Of a stretch of 64,000 nucleotides of DNA, positions 55,398-64,000 are shown piece after piece. The position numbers and the translations under genes are program-made. The stretch's first letter is position 1, and every line of letters begins with the position of its first letter. Origin of the DNA: Hippopus hippopus (lineage: Eukaryota > Mollusca > Bivalvia > Cardiida > Cardiidae); contig OX328096.1 of assembly GCA_946811185.2 (NCBI GenBank), positions 51,040,252 through 51,104,251 of the forward strand, in the 5' to 3' direction. The notes beneath the pieces are model-generated. The model searched no databases and had not been told where the DNA came from. It saw only the letters and a program-made list of their open reading frames with translations.

Positions 55398-55622
55398 CTT
55401 TTTGCTGAATGACAAAATTTTAGACCTGTCCAAACTGCAAGTATTTGCAAAACTACAGATCAAATGTAGCTCAAATAGTAAGATTTTTCTTTGATAAGGT
55501 GAAAAACATTGTGGAAAATGGAGAAAATGCTGGCTACCAAAATTTTCTGCTTTTCCCAAACTGTTTTAAAAGGCTTTTTTCTCAGGGTTGTTATAACATG
55601 GGACTGTTTGGTAAAGTGGTAA
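55398..55622 (-). mobile_element. MITE-1 copy
   Basis: Complete block order with a diverged hairpin. It lies in the intron upstream of the first caskin-like exon. Confidence 0.82.
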
Positions 55623-56103
55623 TAGCTGTTGCCATGTGTAGATCAAGATTAGACTATATGGGAAAAGCTGTCTGCTATCCAGATCTTTACTTTTCAATAT
55701 TTTGCTATTTCAAGGCTTTTGCTATGACTGCAAAAGCCTTGAAAAGGAATTTCTTAAGGAACTTTCTACTGACTAAAGTTTATGAGACTCGTACCATTTC
55801 ACTTTATGAGGCTCATGAGGCTCAAACTATACTTTCTACTAATCAGAGAGAAACAAAAGCCTCTGTTATCATCAAATAGTTGAACGGCAACCAAATGTCT
55901 CCTTTCAAGTATCAATCATTACAAATTTATGACAGGGTACAATTGTAAAGTCTTCTATTGATAATTTTTGTCAGCAGCCAACAAAAAGAATTAATTAACA
56001 CAGTAATTAAATTAATGAAGAACATGATGTCATAATCCTCTGTTCATTTTCTTAACTCTTTACCAGACAACAAAATTTAAGGACAAAAATGAGGAATTTG
56101 GCT
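55623..56103. other. Unassigned, with a 15-bp hairpin at about 55709-55745
   Basis: TTTCAAGGCTTTTGC and GCAAAAGCCTTGAAA form a perfect stem around TATGACT. A plus frame is open through the region, but it begins inside MITE-1 and is not supported. A MITE-1 fragment lies near 56053-56085. Confidence 0.45.
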
Positions 56104-56572
56104 TTAACTCTTTACCACACAATCCCAAGTTGTAACAACCTTGAAAGAGAAGGCTTTTAATTGATTGATTGAATGTTGTTTTATGCTGCTTTCAATATTA
56201 TTTCAGTCAAATCATGGCGACAGCTCACATATTCATCATTTCCTGGGTTTAACCCGTACTAGGCTAGGGCTCTGAAGGGTTTTGCCTAAGGACATTCCCA
56301 CGAAAAATCCAGTGGATCCAGTGCAGCTCAAACCTGGGGCCTCCAAATTACGAGTCCAACATTTTACTGAGCCATGCAGGACCCCCGAGAAGGCTTATGA
56401 CAACATTGTTGGAAAAGGAGAAAATGCTGGTTACCAGCATTTTCTCCTTTTCCAACAATGTTTTCAACCATATCAAAGACAGAAATCTTCATTTAAGCTG
56501 CATGCAATTTGTCGTCTGCAAATGCTTTTAATTTGGTTCAGTTGAAAATTTTGTCATTTGGTAAGGAGTTAA
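56104..56572 (+). mobile_element. MITE-1 copy split by SINE-B, perfect variant hairpin
   Basis: TTAA at both ends. The hairpin 56402-56462 is a perfect palindrome with a paired change (T at 56410, A at 56454). The SINE lies before the hairpin. Confidence 0.9.
56147..56398 (-). mobile_element. SINE-B copy with 12-bp target duplication
   Basis: GAGAAGGCTTTT and GAGAAGGCTTAT flank the element (56159-56386). The tail TTGATTGATTGAATGTTG is at the left, and the reverse tRNA-like head ends at the right. Confidence 0.88.
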
Positions 56573-56910
56573 AAAGGTAGAAAACATTGTGGGAAAAGGA
56601 AAAAAAAATGCTGGTCAACAGCATTTTCCCACAATGTTTCCAACCATATCAGAGACCTTTTGCTCTATGTTCTACTTTCCAGTACCCCTTCATCACAAAA
56701 GCCTACATTTCAATGAATCTAGGGTAGAAGCATTTTGAAAATGATTGTTGGAAAAGGAGAAAATGCTGATAAGCAGCATTTTCTCCTTTTCACATGTTGT
56801 TTTTTACCCTTCCTAACACCAATTTCAATTTCTGAGTCACGTTTATTTGGTTGTCAGGAGTTACCTAATTTTGACAATTTTAAAATTTGGTTGTTTGATA
56901 CAGAGTTTAT
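56570..56910. mobile_element. MITE-1 hairpin fragment and a 5'-truncated forward copy
   Basis: A fragment at 56576-56670 with a shortened hairpin, then 56728-56906 with the GCTGATAAGCAGC centre variant. Confidence 0.7.
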
Positions 56911-57089
56911 GTACTAGGCAGTTTTCAGTTAAAAATTTCTTTCAGAAGTTTTACTTTTCCCTGAGGAGACCCCCAAGCTCCAGTCCCACCCCACCAGTCT
57001 CCCCAAATCTACTACCCTTTGCACATAGGGCATTGCATTATTCTTGGGGCCAAACTATTTTTTTACTAGCCAAGCTGTGATAGGTTCAT

Positions 57090-57236
57090 AAAATCATTTT
57101 TTCTGGACAGCTGCACCTGCACACTCCAAAGACAGACAGACAGATGGATGAACAGACAGACAGGCGGACTGACGGACAGACCATGGAAACCACACCATGT
57201 CATAAGCTCTGCTGGCTTTCAGCCAGTAGAGCTAAT
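57090..57236 (+). mobile_element. Helitron-like 3' end fragment
   Basis: GACAGACAGACAGATGGATG tract and GCTGGCTTTCAGCCAG hairpin ending GTAGAGCTAA. Confidence 0.75.
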
Positions 57237-57463
57237 AAAAAGTAAGAGTATGAACTCAGCTTTCATATGTAATCAGCTTATGATGTAATATATCAATTAG
57301 ATCATGTAGAAAAAAATTCTTGATCTTTTTTTGTTTTGGCAGAGCCAGATAACCAAGATTGAAAGGGATATGATTTCACCTTTGCCACTGAACTGGATCA
57401 AAAATGCAGCACCATATGTCTTGGTAACACAGCTGGAGAAGCAGTCAGACAGGCGAAAACCAC

Positions 57464-58492
57464 AGGCCTTTGAAGCTCTATTGGTCTATCACGGAACACT
57501 AAAACTGTCCTTGGTCGATCATCAAACACTTATAGCACATTGGTGAATCGCCTGTATATCACGGATTATATATTCAAATTTTCATTAACACTGTTTCTAT
57601 AAATAGTACATTGGCGACTCCCTCTATAGATAGTGTATATAGTAAGACAAGGTTTGCAACGAAATCGAAAAAAATTTGACCCCCGTCCCCTTACACAGAT
57701 AATATTTAACAGAAAATGGAAAAATAAACCTAGTTACCGGTGCAGATGGGTACACAAATGATTTTTCTTCTGTACCCTGACCCTCGAAAGTTCCAAACGG
57801 CTCTTGCCATCAAGCAATAGCTCTCATCTCAAAAAAATTAAAAAGCTTCCACATTTTCCGGATCGCCATGTGCTGACGTCACAAAATTTGGTATGACGCA
57901 GTGAATAATAACTCACGTGAATTTGCTCTCAAAATACGCACCAAAGCTTTTGACCAATGAACGGTAAAAACGCATTTGAAAATATGCGAAATGGGAGATG
58001 AAAATCGTGAAACTGGATTAGATGAAAAGATCAATTACATCAGACGAAATGTTAATTTGATAATTTCATCAATACACCAACAAAAAAATTTCAATCTATG
58101 GTTGAAAAAAAAATTTAATTCTTATTCGCTGCAGGAATACAAATCATGTGACATCAGCGCATGGCGATCCGGAAAATATGGAAGCTTTTTAATTTTTTTG
58201 AGATGAGAGCTATTGCTTGATGGCAAGAGCCGTTTGGAACTTTCGAAGGTCAGGGTACAGAAGAAAAATAATTAATGAACCCATCTGCAATGGTAACTAG
58301 GTTCTTTTATCCGTTTTCGTTTAAATATTATCTCTGACAGGGGACGGGGATAAAATTTTCTTCGATTTCGTTGCACACCTTTTCTTACTATATAGGATAT
58401 AGAGGGAATCCCCAATGTGCTATTTATAGTAACAGTGTCCGATAATGAAAATTTCGTTATCCCTTGATAGACCAATGGAGTTTCAGAGGCCT
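57464..58492. mobile_element. Foldback element with long inverted arms
   Basis: The left arm (57464-57887) and right arm (58143-58492) are inverted copies with high identity in their inner 250 bp. Shared pieces include CCAAACGGCTCTTGCCATCA, GCAATAGCTCTCATCTCAAA and TTCCGGATCGCCATG. The outer ends are AGGCCTTTGAAGCTC and AGGCCTCTGAAACTC. The left arm has about 75 extra bp. The centre (57888-58142) contains an open stretch with no recognisable domain. Confidence 0.88.
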
Positions 58493-58671
58493 ATGCAAAA
58501 ACTAACATAATCCTGTGGTAACCTTTGTTCTCCAATATATTTCTCTGAATTTCAAACTGCATGCTGGTACCAATAGCTTAACCCTTTATCACAATCTGTG
58601 GTTTAATTAGTTTAAACATAATTATTTTACATTGATTGAGAAACAGTTTCTTACAACTTATACTAATCTCT

Positions 58672-58800
58672 CTCAATTCTGCTTCCAGGGATCTACACCA
58701 GAACTCGTGCCAAATGTGTGGGCCAATGAACAATCCCAAAATTGACACCCGCTTACGGGTATCAAACTCGGGATCTTATGGTTACAAGGCCAACACTCTA
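58672..58800 (-). mobile_element. tRNA-like SINE fragment
   Basis: On the minus strand, TATGAGGTAGAGTGTTGGCC and GAGTTTGATACCC look like A and B boxes. The body differs from SINE-A and SINE-B. Confidence 0.6.
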
Positions 58801-58807
58801 CCTCATA

Positions 58808-59022
58808 ACAACGGACACCACAATCCCTAGTTTTAACGACCTGAGAAAGAAGGCTTTTGAAAATATTCTGGGAAACAGAGAAAAAGGTGGTAACTCCTTT
58901 TCCCAGAATATTTTCTACCCTATTAAATATAGAAATCATAATTAAAGCTACTTTTAATTTTTAGTCTGCAAATGCTTTCAATTAGGTCCAGTCTAAAATT
59001 TTGTCGTTTGTTAAAGAGTTAA
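58808..59022 (+). mobile_element. MITE-1 copy with paired changes in the stem base
   Basis: GAAAATATTCTGGGA (58859-58873) pairs perfectly with TCCCAGAATATTTTC (58901-58915), although both differ from consensus at matched positions. The inner stem is eroded. A reverse fragment follows to 59085. Confidence 0.82.
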
Positions 59023-59168
59023 CTTTTAACTAGATGACAAAATTTTACACTGGTCCGTATTTGAAAGCATTTAAAGGCATCAAGCATGGCCCAGACAATT
59101 GGAGTTCTGCTTGTTGTCGCATCAAGAAGTGCATAGTGTGTAATATTTTCATGTAATCTATAAACAAA

Positions 59169-59376
59169 ATTTACCCTTATGCTGCTAAGTGTGACTAAAG
59201 AACCTTTAGCAGACAGTGTAGATAAAGATCAGAAGCACAGAATGTGCAGTCTGATCTTGAATCTACACTGTCCAATTAGGAGATATTCCCCAAAAAATAC
59301 CTTTGAAATAGCAACATTTTGGTTTCTACTATTAGCTTGAAAGTTTCATTTCATTTATTTAGCAGGTCAAGAGTTA
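59169..59376 (+). mobile_element. MITE-2 copy
   Basis: TTTACCCTTATGCTGCTAAG start, palindrome around 59214-59272, and a TTTAGCAGGTCAAGAGTTAA end. Confidence 0.88.
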
Positions 59377-59748
59377 AAGTTGTCAAAGGAATTGATAGAT
59401 CCTCAAGTTCTTCTTCTTAATTTACTAAATCTCAATAGGAGTTGTAACAGAAAACTTTGGAATCATCCTCTTACAATATAAATACACTGTTATTAATTTT
59501 CATTACGGTTTCATCCAAAATTACACATGAAAACATTGTGGCAACAGGATAAATAGCTAGTCACTATTTCACTGTTAGCCTGGATGGTTTCAAAAGTTGT
59601 CTGCTCTACCATACAAAAGGAAGTCGTAAAGGGTAATGAGTTTGTTCTGTGAAGTTTGACCTAGGCAATGTTTTGTTTGTTTATCTGGCATTCTTTCAAA
59701 GTTCTGAGAAAGGTTTTGTGTTCTTTTCTTGAAGAATTAGAAGTAACC
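59377..59748. other. Unassigned; weak MITE-1 remnant near 59525-59630
   Basis: GAAAACATTGTGGCAACAGG survives. Nothing else is recognised. Confidence 0.4.
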
Positions 59749-60200
59749 TTAACTCTTTTACCAAAAAGTCTAGTAGTAGTATTTTTCAGGACCCTGAGGA
59801 AGATGGCTCTAGGAAACATAATGGAAAAAGGAGAAAATGCTAATAATCAGCAGTTTCTCCTTTTTCTATGATGTTTTCAACCGTATAGATGTCCACTTCT
59901 GAGCTGCATATCATTTGCTGTCTGCAACTGTGTCTTTTAATTTTTACAAGTCAGACATTTTGTTGTCTGGTAAAGGCTTAACTCTTTACCACACAATCCT
60001 GAGTTTTAACAACCCTGCGGAAGTAGCCTTTTGAAAACATTGTGGGAAGAGGAGAAAATGCTGGCAACCAGCATTTTCTCCTTTTCCCACTATGTTTTCT
60101 AGCATATCATATACAATTCCACCATTTGAGCCACATTCGTCATCTGCAATATGCCTATGATCTGGATAACTCCAACATTGTGTCGTTTAGTAAGTGTTAA
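59749..60200 (+). mobile_element. Two tandem MITE-1 copies sharing a TTAA
   Basis: 59749-59981 and 59978-60200. The second has a hairpin with a few mismatches. A further fragment runs to about 60290. Confidence 0.88.
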
Positions 60201-60404
60201 CTCATTACCACAAAAAGTTAGTTAAGTACATATCTGCAACAGACAGCAGCTGTTGAAAACATTGAGAAAAACTAAGTTTGTTACAATTAATGACAAGTAC
60301 TTTTTTTTTACCAAGTCAATCCATTATCATACAGATACAGCTGAATACTATGCCAATGTAGATGACAGCTTTGACAAAAAATATGATTCATTTGTTTGTA
60401 TCAG

Positions 60405-60655
60405 AGTTTAATGCCGCTTTTACACCTTAAGTCATAAGTGTGACGGGGTCACTGCACTTGCACATGTGTTTTCTGGCTTTCTCACACCAGTACTGATACA
60501 ACTCTCTTTCCAAGCCACTGACTGCTTTTTTCACATGCAGCAGAGGTGAGAGGCAAAAACTTCCTAGAAAGAAAGTTTGCCTCAACCTGGTATGGAACTC
60601 ACAACCGCCTGTTCACAAGTCAGATGCGCTAACCACTGAGCTACCAAGCCGAACC
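60405..60655 (-). mobile_element. SINE-A copy, diverged
   Basis: Minus-strand head CTTGGTAGCTCAGTGGTTAG with GAGTTCCATACCAGG. The body carries AAGCCACTGACTGCTTTTTT. Confidence 0.75.
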
Positions 60656-60990
60656 AAAAATTATAGGAAATTACAATTGCTTGCAAGATACATTATGTTT
60701 CAGACAATGGTGCGATATGTTGGTAATATAGCAAATTTTCAACTTTAACCCAGTTATAATATTTCTTAACATTTTTTTAGAAAAAAAAAAAGAATTTGGA
60801 CATGTTTCTGTAAATTACTCTTACAGCGTTATATTTTCTGACTGAGACCCTGAGAGCAGAAAAATTTAAATTGTCAGTTCTAATATCCAAGCCAAAAACT
60901 TCATGGCTCATTGTAAGATTTGCATTATTCCCTAGCCATAAGAATTATTCAGTTAGTTCCTAGAATCCTCTGGATTTCTTGTGATATTAT
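60656..60990. other. No recognisable feature
   Basis: A+T-rich, intergenic or intronic. Confidence 0.4.
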
Positions 60991-60992
60991 AC

Positions 60993-62928
60993 AAGAGGGC
61001 TGTGATGACCCTGAAGTCGCTCACCTGAGTCTTTTGACCAAACATGACCCATTTTCAACCTCTTTTGAGACAAACATTCTTTCATAATTATTGGACTGAA
61101 AATTTGGCCTCTAGCTTGTACACAAGCTTCTTCTAGAATTTCTCACAGTTACCTACTTTTTAGCCCAACATAGCCCATTTCCCATTGTAGATATTACCAA
61201 AACAAAGATTCTCACCACCTTCCATGAGTACTGGACAGAAAATGTGGCCTCTTGAGTGTACACAAGGTTTTTCCAAGATTTGACATGGTGACCTAGTTTT
61301 AACCCAATGAGCCCATTTTAAGATTTCATCTGATTAATCATCAAGTAAACCATTCTAATTTTTATAAGTATTGGACTGAAAATGTGGCCTCGAGAGCATA
61401 CACAAGGTTTTTCAGAGATTGGTCACTGTGACCTAGTTTTTGGCCCAACATGACCAATTTTCAAACTTGTCCGTAATATCATCAAGAAAAACATTCTGAC
61501 AAACTTTCAAGGGTATTTGACTGAATACGTGGCCTCTAGAGCGTACACAAGGTTTTTGTAAGATTTGACCTAGTGACCTAGTTTCTGACCCGACCTGACC
61601 CATTTTCAAACTCCTCTGAGATATCATCAAGACAAACATTCTGACCAACTTTCGAGAGTATTGGTCTGAAAATGTGGTCTCTAGAGTGTACACAAGGTTT
61701 TTCTATGATTTCACCTTGTGACCTAGTTTTTGACCCAACCTGGCCCATTTTCAAACCCCTCTGAGATATCAAGACAAACACTTCAAGAGTATCGGACTAT
61801 AAATGTGGCCTCTAGAGCATACACATGGTTTTTCTATGATTTGACCTTGTGACCTAGTGTTTGACCCAACCTGGCCCATTTTCAAACCCCTCTGAGATAT
61901 CATCAAGACAAGCACTTCACGAGTATCGGACTGAAAATGTGGCCTCTAGAGCATACACAGTCATGGTTTTTCTATGATCTGACCTTGTGACCTAGTTTTT
62001 GATCTGACAAGACCCATTTTCACACTTGACAAGACAAACATTCTGACCAACTTTCAAGAGTATTGGACTGAAAATGTGGCCTCTACAGCGTACACAAGGT
62101 TTTTCTAAGATTTGACCTAATGACCTAGTTTTTTACCTGACATGACCCATTTTCAAACTCTTCCAAATTATTATTAAGACAAACATTCTGACCATCTTTC
62201 AAGAGTATTGGGCTGAAAATGTGGCCTCTAGAGAATACAAAAGTTTTTTCTATGATTTGACCAGTCCTAGTGACCTAGATTTTTACACAACCTGACCCAA
62301 TTTCAAACTTTTCCAATATATCATCAAGACAAGCAGTCTGACCAACTTTCAAGAGTATTGGACAGAAAATGTGGCCTCTAGAGCGTACACAAAGTTTTTC
62401 TAAGATTTGACCTAATGACCTAGTTTTTGACCCGACATGACCCATTTTCAAACGTGTCCGAAATATTATCTTTCAACTTTCAAGAGTATTGGACTGAAAA
62501 TGTGGCCTCTAGAGCGTACACACAGTTTTTCTAAGATTTGACCTAATGACCTAGATTTTGACACACTGTGAACCTGACCCAATTTCAAACTTGTCTGAGA
62601 TATCATCAAGACAAGCAGTCTGACCAACTTTCAAGAGTATTGGACTGAAAATGTGGCCTCTAGAGTGTAGACAAGGTTTACCTAAGATTTGACCTAGTGA
62701 TCTAGTTTTTGACTCCACATGATCCATTTTCGAACTCATCAGAGATACCATCAAGACAAACATTCTGACCAAGTTTCATGAGTATCGGACTGTAAATGTG
62801 GCCTCTAGAGCGTACACAAGGTAAACGTTGAAGATGCACAACACATGACGGACGACACACGACAGACAACAGACACAGCATGATCACAAAAGCTCACCTT
62901 GAGCACTTCGTGCCCTGGTGAGCTGAAA
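60993..62928 (+). mobile_element. Helitron-like element with about 12-13 tandem units
   Basis: 5' AAGAGGGCTGTGATGACCCT. Units of about 145 bp like those at 12261, with deletions making some shorter (for example near 61745-61800 and 62460-62480). The 3' tract GACGGACGACACACGACAGA is followed by a hairpin ending GGTGAGCTGAAAA. Confidence 0.87.
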
Positions 62929-62971
62929 ACTTACTCACTTAAATATTTAAGTACATTACAGCATATCCTTT

Positions 62972-63201
62972 TTTTCTTTACAAAATGACAGAACTTTGGA
63001 CCACCGGTAGTCCAAATTCAAAGCATTTGCAGACAAGTTAAATGTGACTAAAATGATGAAATTTGTTTTCTAGAGGGTAAAAAACATTGTAGAAAAAGAA
63101 GAAAATGCTAGTTACCAGCATTTTCTCCTTTTCCCATAATGTTTCCAAAAGCCTTCTCTCTTGGGGTCAAGAAAAGTTGGGATTGTGTGGTAAAGGGTTA
63201 A
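62972..63201 (-). mobile_element. MITE-1 copy
   Basis: CTTTACAAAATGACAGAACT start, GGTAAAGGGTTAA end, and a hairpin with a few mismatches. Confidence 0.86.
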
Positions 63202-63526
63202 GCTCAAATACAGTCATTGTCTGCGCATGTCATATTCTTCAAAGATATGACCTGTCTGCTATGACGCATCACCCATCTCCTATACAGGAGAAAAGTAATA
63301 TGCCGCTAATAAAGTATCAATGGAGAAAATGGCTATAAACATTATATCTGTGGAAAAATGTAGCCTGTTTTTCGCTCCAATTATATCTAGAAAATTTAAT
63401 TACATCATACTTCAAATGGGAAAAATAGTTTTCACAAAATACTCTTGTTTTACTGCACATCTCTGAATACAGTTTCTGAATATAGACTTAGGGAAACTAT
63501 GATTTGTGCAAGTTTTTTCCACACAG
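63202..63526. other. No recognisable feature
   Basis: Unassigned sequence before the 63527 exon candidate. Confidence 0.35.
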
Positions 63527-63642
63527 ATCTATCAACAAGAAGTTACGTGTCTGGGCTTATACCGAAGCTATTACCCAAGCCTGTAGGGGCTGTTTTAATA
63601 AATGGCCAGTGCATCGGTTACATGCTAGTTGATCATAGCTGA
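63527..63642 (+). CDS. Candidate terminal exon, unknown protein
   Basis: A good acceptor (GCAAGTTTTTTCCACACAG) leads into 37 plus-strand codons ending in TGA. They encode LSTRSYVSGLIPKLLPK and then VGAVLINGQCIGYMLVDHS. The stretch is GC-richer than its surroundings and free of recognisable repeats. No partner exon or poly(A) signal is visible, and part of the opposite strand is also open. Confidence 0.22.
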
Positions 63643-63959
63643 ATTAATCACACGAGGTAGCGTTTTATTGAGAAAACGTTTATTTTATTTTGAAATTCAA
63701 AGTAACAGCTGTCATTTTGAAAAGTAGTCTGGTTCTGTACCCAGAATGCTCAAATCAGATAGATGTGTATTTGAAGAATGCCATCTAGCTGAAGGTAATA
63801 CAAATAGTATAATATGGAAATTACAAAGAAAAAAAAAACGTGTCATTTCCACAAATTTCGCCTTCACATGCGAAAACAGGGCTGAGTTTTAGTTTATTCA
63901 TTTTTTGTACTTTTCAGCCTTCAAAAGAAGTTGAGTTTATACCTAGGAGCTGAAAAAGT
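63643..63959. other. No recognisable feature
   Basis: A+T-rich. No plus-strand AATAAA was seen after the exon candidate. Confidence 0.4.
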
Positions 63960-64000
63960 TTAACTCTTTTCCAGATGACAAAATTTAACACTTATACAAA
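63960..64000 (-). mobile_element. MITE-1 copy, cut by the window end
   Basis: TTAACTCTTTTCCAGATGAC marks the start of another reverse copy. Confidence 0.75.

Noticed and set aside
55445..55879. 144-codon open frame on the plus strand
   Set aside because: The first third is MITE-1 sequence read through. No family resemblance, and length alone is not convincing in this repeat context.

Overview
The window is intron-rich, A+T-rich animal DNA, most likely from a bivalve mollusc. The taxon is an inference from three things: nonautonomous Helitron-like elements of the kind described in bivalves as 'pearl'/HINE elements, tRNA-derived SINEs with a mollusc-type tail, and very dense MITEs. No bacterial-style operon, rRNA or complete protein-coding gene is present. 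Most long open frames are fragments of repeats.

Gene content. Three minus-strand exons (55262-55167, 52498-52371 and 37403-37295) encode consecutive ankyrin-repeat segments. In residue pattern and order they match the ankyrin region of caskin, the CASK-interacting scaffold protein. Splice phases agree across both junctions: phase 0, then phase 2. The 5' exons lie beyond 64000. I found no next exon below 37295, so the following intron is probably longer than 37 kb. Between the second and third exons lies a possible alternative first exon (39323-39196). It has a strong Kozak ATG and a donor in exactly the phase needed to splice onto the third exon. Several weaker exon candidates (5463-5652, 46051-46157, 38090-38284, 63527-63642, 4800-4925, 3108-3240) are listed at low confidence, because 40-60 codon open frames arise by chance in sequence of this composition.

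Repeat landscape. MITE-1 is the dominant feature. It is 190-245 bp, starts and ends in TTAA with a CCCTTTACC-type inverted terminus, and has a 67-nt near-perfect hairpin in the middle. I count roughly 75 copies and fragments in both orientations. Here '+' means the 'ACACAATCCCGA' end comes first, and '-' means the 'CAAATTGAAAGCATTTGCAGA' end comes first. Many copies are butt-joined and share one TTAA. MITE-2 (about 208 bp) and MITE-3 (about 225 bp and up) are also TTAA-flanked with different palindromes, as expected of piggyBac-type nonautonomous elements. MITE-4 (about 271 bp) has an 8-bp target duplication. Two larger inverted-repeat elements lie at 48863-49544 and 57464-58492, and a small one at 320-452.

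Helitron-like arrays occupy 8990-11006, 11221-11512, 12261-14031, 14689-16275, 23392-23640, 32161-32887, 32950-34508, 42853-44086, 44630-45462, 53648-54640 and 60993-62928, plus end fragments. Several consist of tandem units of about 145-158 bp followed by an ACGG-rich tract and a 3' hairpin. SINEs (two related forms, A and B) are inserted with target duplications, often inside MITE-1. The nesting gives a relative order: MITE-1 is generally oldest, with MITE-2, SINEs and Helitron-like elements inserted into it. A hAT-like element carrying a BED zinc-finger fragment is inserted into one Helitron-like element.
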